Part shown: one piece after another, positions 5,434-6,466 of the stretch | How positions within the stretch are numbered: the stretch's first letter is position 1 | Layout of the letters: every line of letters starts with the position of its first letter | NCBI GenBank assembly: GCA_934370925.1 | Contig: CAKRNG010000049.1 | Span: 1 to 6,466 of the forward strand | Reading direction: 5' to 3' | Source of the DNA: an uncultured Lacticaseibacillus sp. | GTDB lineage: Bacteria > Bacillota > Bacilli > Lactobacillales > Lactobacillaceae | DNA length: 6,466 bases | Translations under genes and position numbers: made by a program | The notes under the pieces: generated by a model | Seen by the model: the letters and a program-made list of their open reading frames with translations, nothing else | The model's database searches: none | What the model was told of the DNA's origin: nothing

Positions 5434-5461
5434 AAAAGAGGCAGCCGTGGCTGCCTCTTTT
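5434..5461 (-). terminator. Bidirectional rho-independent terminator of the Asp23 gene
   Basis: AAAAGAGGCAGC (5434-5445) pairs perfectly with GCTGCCTCTTTT (5450-5461) around CGTG. The A-run on one side and T-run on the other give a U-tract in either direction. It lies 33 nt past the stop of the minus-strand Asp23 gene. Confidence 0.9.
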
Positions 5462-5494
5462 GCCAAAATCAAACGCGCACCACCCACCACTAAC

Positions 5495-6124
5495 TTAGGC
5501 AGGGTGTGGTTCAGGTGCATCGTCTGGATGTGGCTTTGGTTCTGGTTCTGGCTTTGATTCTTCATCAGGCTTTTCGTTACGGGCAATTTCCTCGTCGGTC
5601 AGCATGTCCTTCACGGTCATTTTCACCGCGCTCACCTTCAAGCCCGTCATTTCCTTAACGCGCTTGCAGATTTCATCGGTTACCCGGTCGAAAATTTCCG
5701 GTGCAGATTCACCATACTTCAGCGTCACGTCGAGTTTCACGGAGACCGTTTCGTCATCGTCCACATCAACATCAACGCCCTTTGTTGGGTCCTCGTTCTT
5801 CCGGAACTTGTCCGCAACGTTCGCAATCAGGCCACCTTCAAGCGTATACACGCCATCGATATCCGCACTGGTCAAGCCCACAATCTTCTTCACCACGCCA
5901 TCGTCGAAGGTCAATTCCTTGTCGATATCTGGCTTCTCATCAGGCTTGGGTGCATCAGGATGCTCGTCCGGCTTCGGTGCGTCTGGCTTCCCCCCATGAT
6001 CAGGTGCGTCTGGATGGTCATTCGCCTTTGGGTCATCGTGCGGTAGCTGTTTCTTGTCGTCCTTGGTTGCGTCGTCCATCTGCTTGTTCAACTTGATATT
6101 CAGTTTATCCGTCTTATTATCCAT
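5495..6124 (-). CDS. Asp23/Gls24 family envelope stress protein with acidic proline-rich tails
   Basis: The 209-residue product has one Asp23 (DUF322) domain at about 70-180: LTFDDGVVKKIVGLTSADIDGVYTL opens it (71-95, read as two adjoining parts), TKGVDVDVDDDETVSVKLDV follows at 114-133, and KEMTGLKVSAVKMTVKDM (157-174) closes it. Asp23 proteins are abundant, membrane-associated through a partner, and linked to alkaline and cell-wall stress; no anchor protein such as AmaP is in the window. The flanks are unusual: residues 1-69 are charged and hold repeats of the type KPDAPKPDE, and 186-209 is a Pro/Glu/His tail. There is no signal peptide or transmembrane segment. AGGAGG 10 nt upstream fixes the start. 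A second Asp23 gene lies directly upstream on the same strand, 171 nt away, so co-transcription is likely. Confidence 0.93.
   Translation of the reverse strand: MDNKTDKLNIKLNKQMDDATKDDKKQLPHDDPKANDHPDAPDHGGKPDAPKPDEHPDAPKPDEKPDIDKELTFDDGVVKKIVGLTSADIDGVYTLEGGLIANVADKFRKNEDPTKGVDVDVDDDETVSVKLDVTLKYGESAPEIFDRVTDEICKRVKEMTGLKVSAVKMTVKDMLTDEEIARNEKPDEESKPEPEPKPHPDDAPEPHPA
5927..6016 (-). repeat. Coding repeat: HPDAP / KPDAPKPDE units
   Basis: Residues 37-66 of the Asp23 protein are built from HPDAPDHGG, KPDAPKPDE, HPDAPKPDE and KPD. The units are also similar in DNA, though with silent differences. Such in-frame repeats can gain or lose copies. The segment should be extended and disordered. Confidence 0.7.
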
Positions 6125-6134
6125 TGGTTCTGTT

Positions 6135-6140
6135 CCTCCT
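6135..6140 (-). promoter_or_regulatory. Ribosome binding site of the Asp23 gene
   Basis: AGGAGG on the minus strand lies 10 nt from the ATG (6122-6124), a consensus-strength site. Confidence 0.85.
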
Positions 6141-6180
6141 ATTATATTTGTCGTGTGTTCCTAGCAAATAATCACATCTG

Positions 6181-6298
6181 AACAGGGCGTAGTGACCTGG
6201 GTAGAAGATGAGGATTAACGTAAAATGGGGGTTGGGGTGCTCTTCCCCGACACCCATTTTGGGTTAACCGGAATCTTCTGGGTCACGGAGCCCGCCTA
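6181..6298 (-). repeat. Structured repeat family A, copy A5 (inverted, between the Asp23 genes)
   Basis: The reverse complement aligns with A2 through CAGAAG, TTCCGGTTAACCC, CGGGGAAG-GCACCCC and ACGTTAATCCTCA. Stems in plus coordinates: GGGC 6185-6188 with GCCC 6290-6293, GTGACC 6192-6197 with GGTCAC 6281-6286, AGAAGAT 6203-6209 with ATCTTCT 6273-6279, TTAAC 6215-6219 with GTTAA 6263-6267, AAAATGGG 6222-6229 with CCCATTTT 6253-6260, and GGGG 6234-6237 with CCCC 6245-6248. The outermost stem GGGC/GCCC replaces GAGC/GCTC of the other copies. It is single, not paired, and runs in the same direction as both Asp23 genes. Its first TAG coincides with the stop codon of the upstream gene. Confidence 0.87.
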
Positions 6299-6466
6299 CT
6301 TATTCACCTGCTGCCACTCACGTCGCGTGAGAATATCGCGAACGTGGACATTTAGTTCTACCAACTGCAAGCCCGTCATCTTCTTGACTGCGTGGCTGAT
6401 TCGCCGGCACAGTTCGTCAAAAATCTGTTGGGCATCCGCGTCGTACGCAAGGATGGTGTTCATGTC
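6296..6466 (-). CDS. Second Asp23/Gls24 family protein, C-terminal part
   Basis: Fifty-six codons and a TAG stop (6296-6298) are visible; the 5' part lies beyond the window edge. The reading frame gives IFDELCRRISHAVKKMTGLQ, then LVELNVHVRDILTRREWQQVNK and stop. The KKMTGLQLVELNVHVRDI core is the hallmark end of an Asp23 domain (usual form MTGLKVxxVNVxVxDV) and parallels KEMTGLKVSAVKMTVKDM in the downstream gene. Unlike its neighbour it ends shortly after the domain without an acidic tail. It is probably the first gene of a two-gene Asp23 unit. The ATG at 6461-6463 is internal to the domain, not the start. Confidence 0.88.
   Translation of the reverse strand, partial: DMNTILAYDADAQQIFDELCRRISHAVKKMTGLQLVELNVHVRDILTRREWQQVNK

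Noticed and set aside
6141..6167. Promoter for the Asp23 gene (TATAAT at 6141-6146, TTGCTA at 6162-6167, minus strand)
   Set aside because: The spacer is only 15 nt, and transcription would start after the AGGAGG ribosome site, removing it from the mRNA.

Overview
The window looks like a chromosomal segment from a low-GC-phylum Gram-positive, most likely a Lactobacillaceae species with a fairly high G+C genome. This is inferred from gene content (a DegV/FakB protein, a POT-family transporter, a DHA2 drug exporter and two Asp23/Gls24 envelope-stress proteins), from AGGAGG-type ribosome sites and from extended -10 promoters. I cannot name the species.

Layout. Two long structured repeats (A1, A2; 1-240) precede degV (+, 265-1125). 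degV converges on a divergent POT-family transporter gene (-, 1420-2859). About 545 bp separate that gene from a divergently transcribed DHA2-type MFS exporter (+, 3406-4770); this gap holds the two promoters and a tandem 171-bp duplication. From 4771 to 5494 there is no gene, but almost every base belongs to a hairpin or repeat: module M5, repeats A3 and A4, a 109-nt near-perfect hairpin (D), module M6 and an ordinary terminator. An Asp23 gene (-, 5495-6124) and the 3' end of a second Asp23 gene (-, 6296 to the window edge) follow, with one more A repeat (A5) between them.

The notable content is between the genes. Family A is a ~120-nt imperfect hairpin present five times. Its stems change sequence from copy to copy while staying complementary, down to a TTAA/TTAA to TTAG/CTAA double change. 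That pattern indicates selection on structure, not on sequence or protein. Family M is a ~125-nt module found six times: small hairpin C, an 18-nt near-invariant linker, then a GC-rich terminator hairpin B. It lies at the 3' end of all four genes whose 3' intergenic region is visible, always in the sense orientation, and in two cases it covers the stop codon. Two further copies sit in tandem between divergent promoters.

The genes do not form one pathway: fatty-acid binding, solute uptake, drug export and envelope stress are separate jobs. Only the two Asp23 genes look co-transcribed. What unites the window is the unusual density of two structured repeat families, which I cannot match to a named element without a search.
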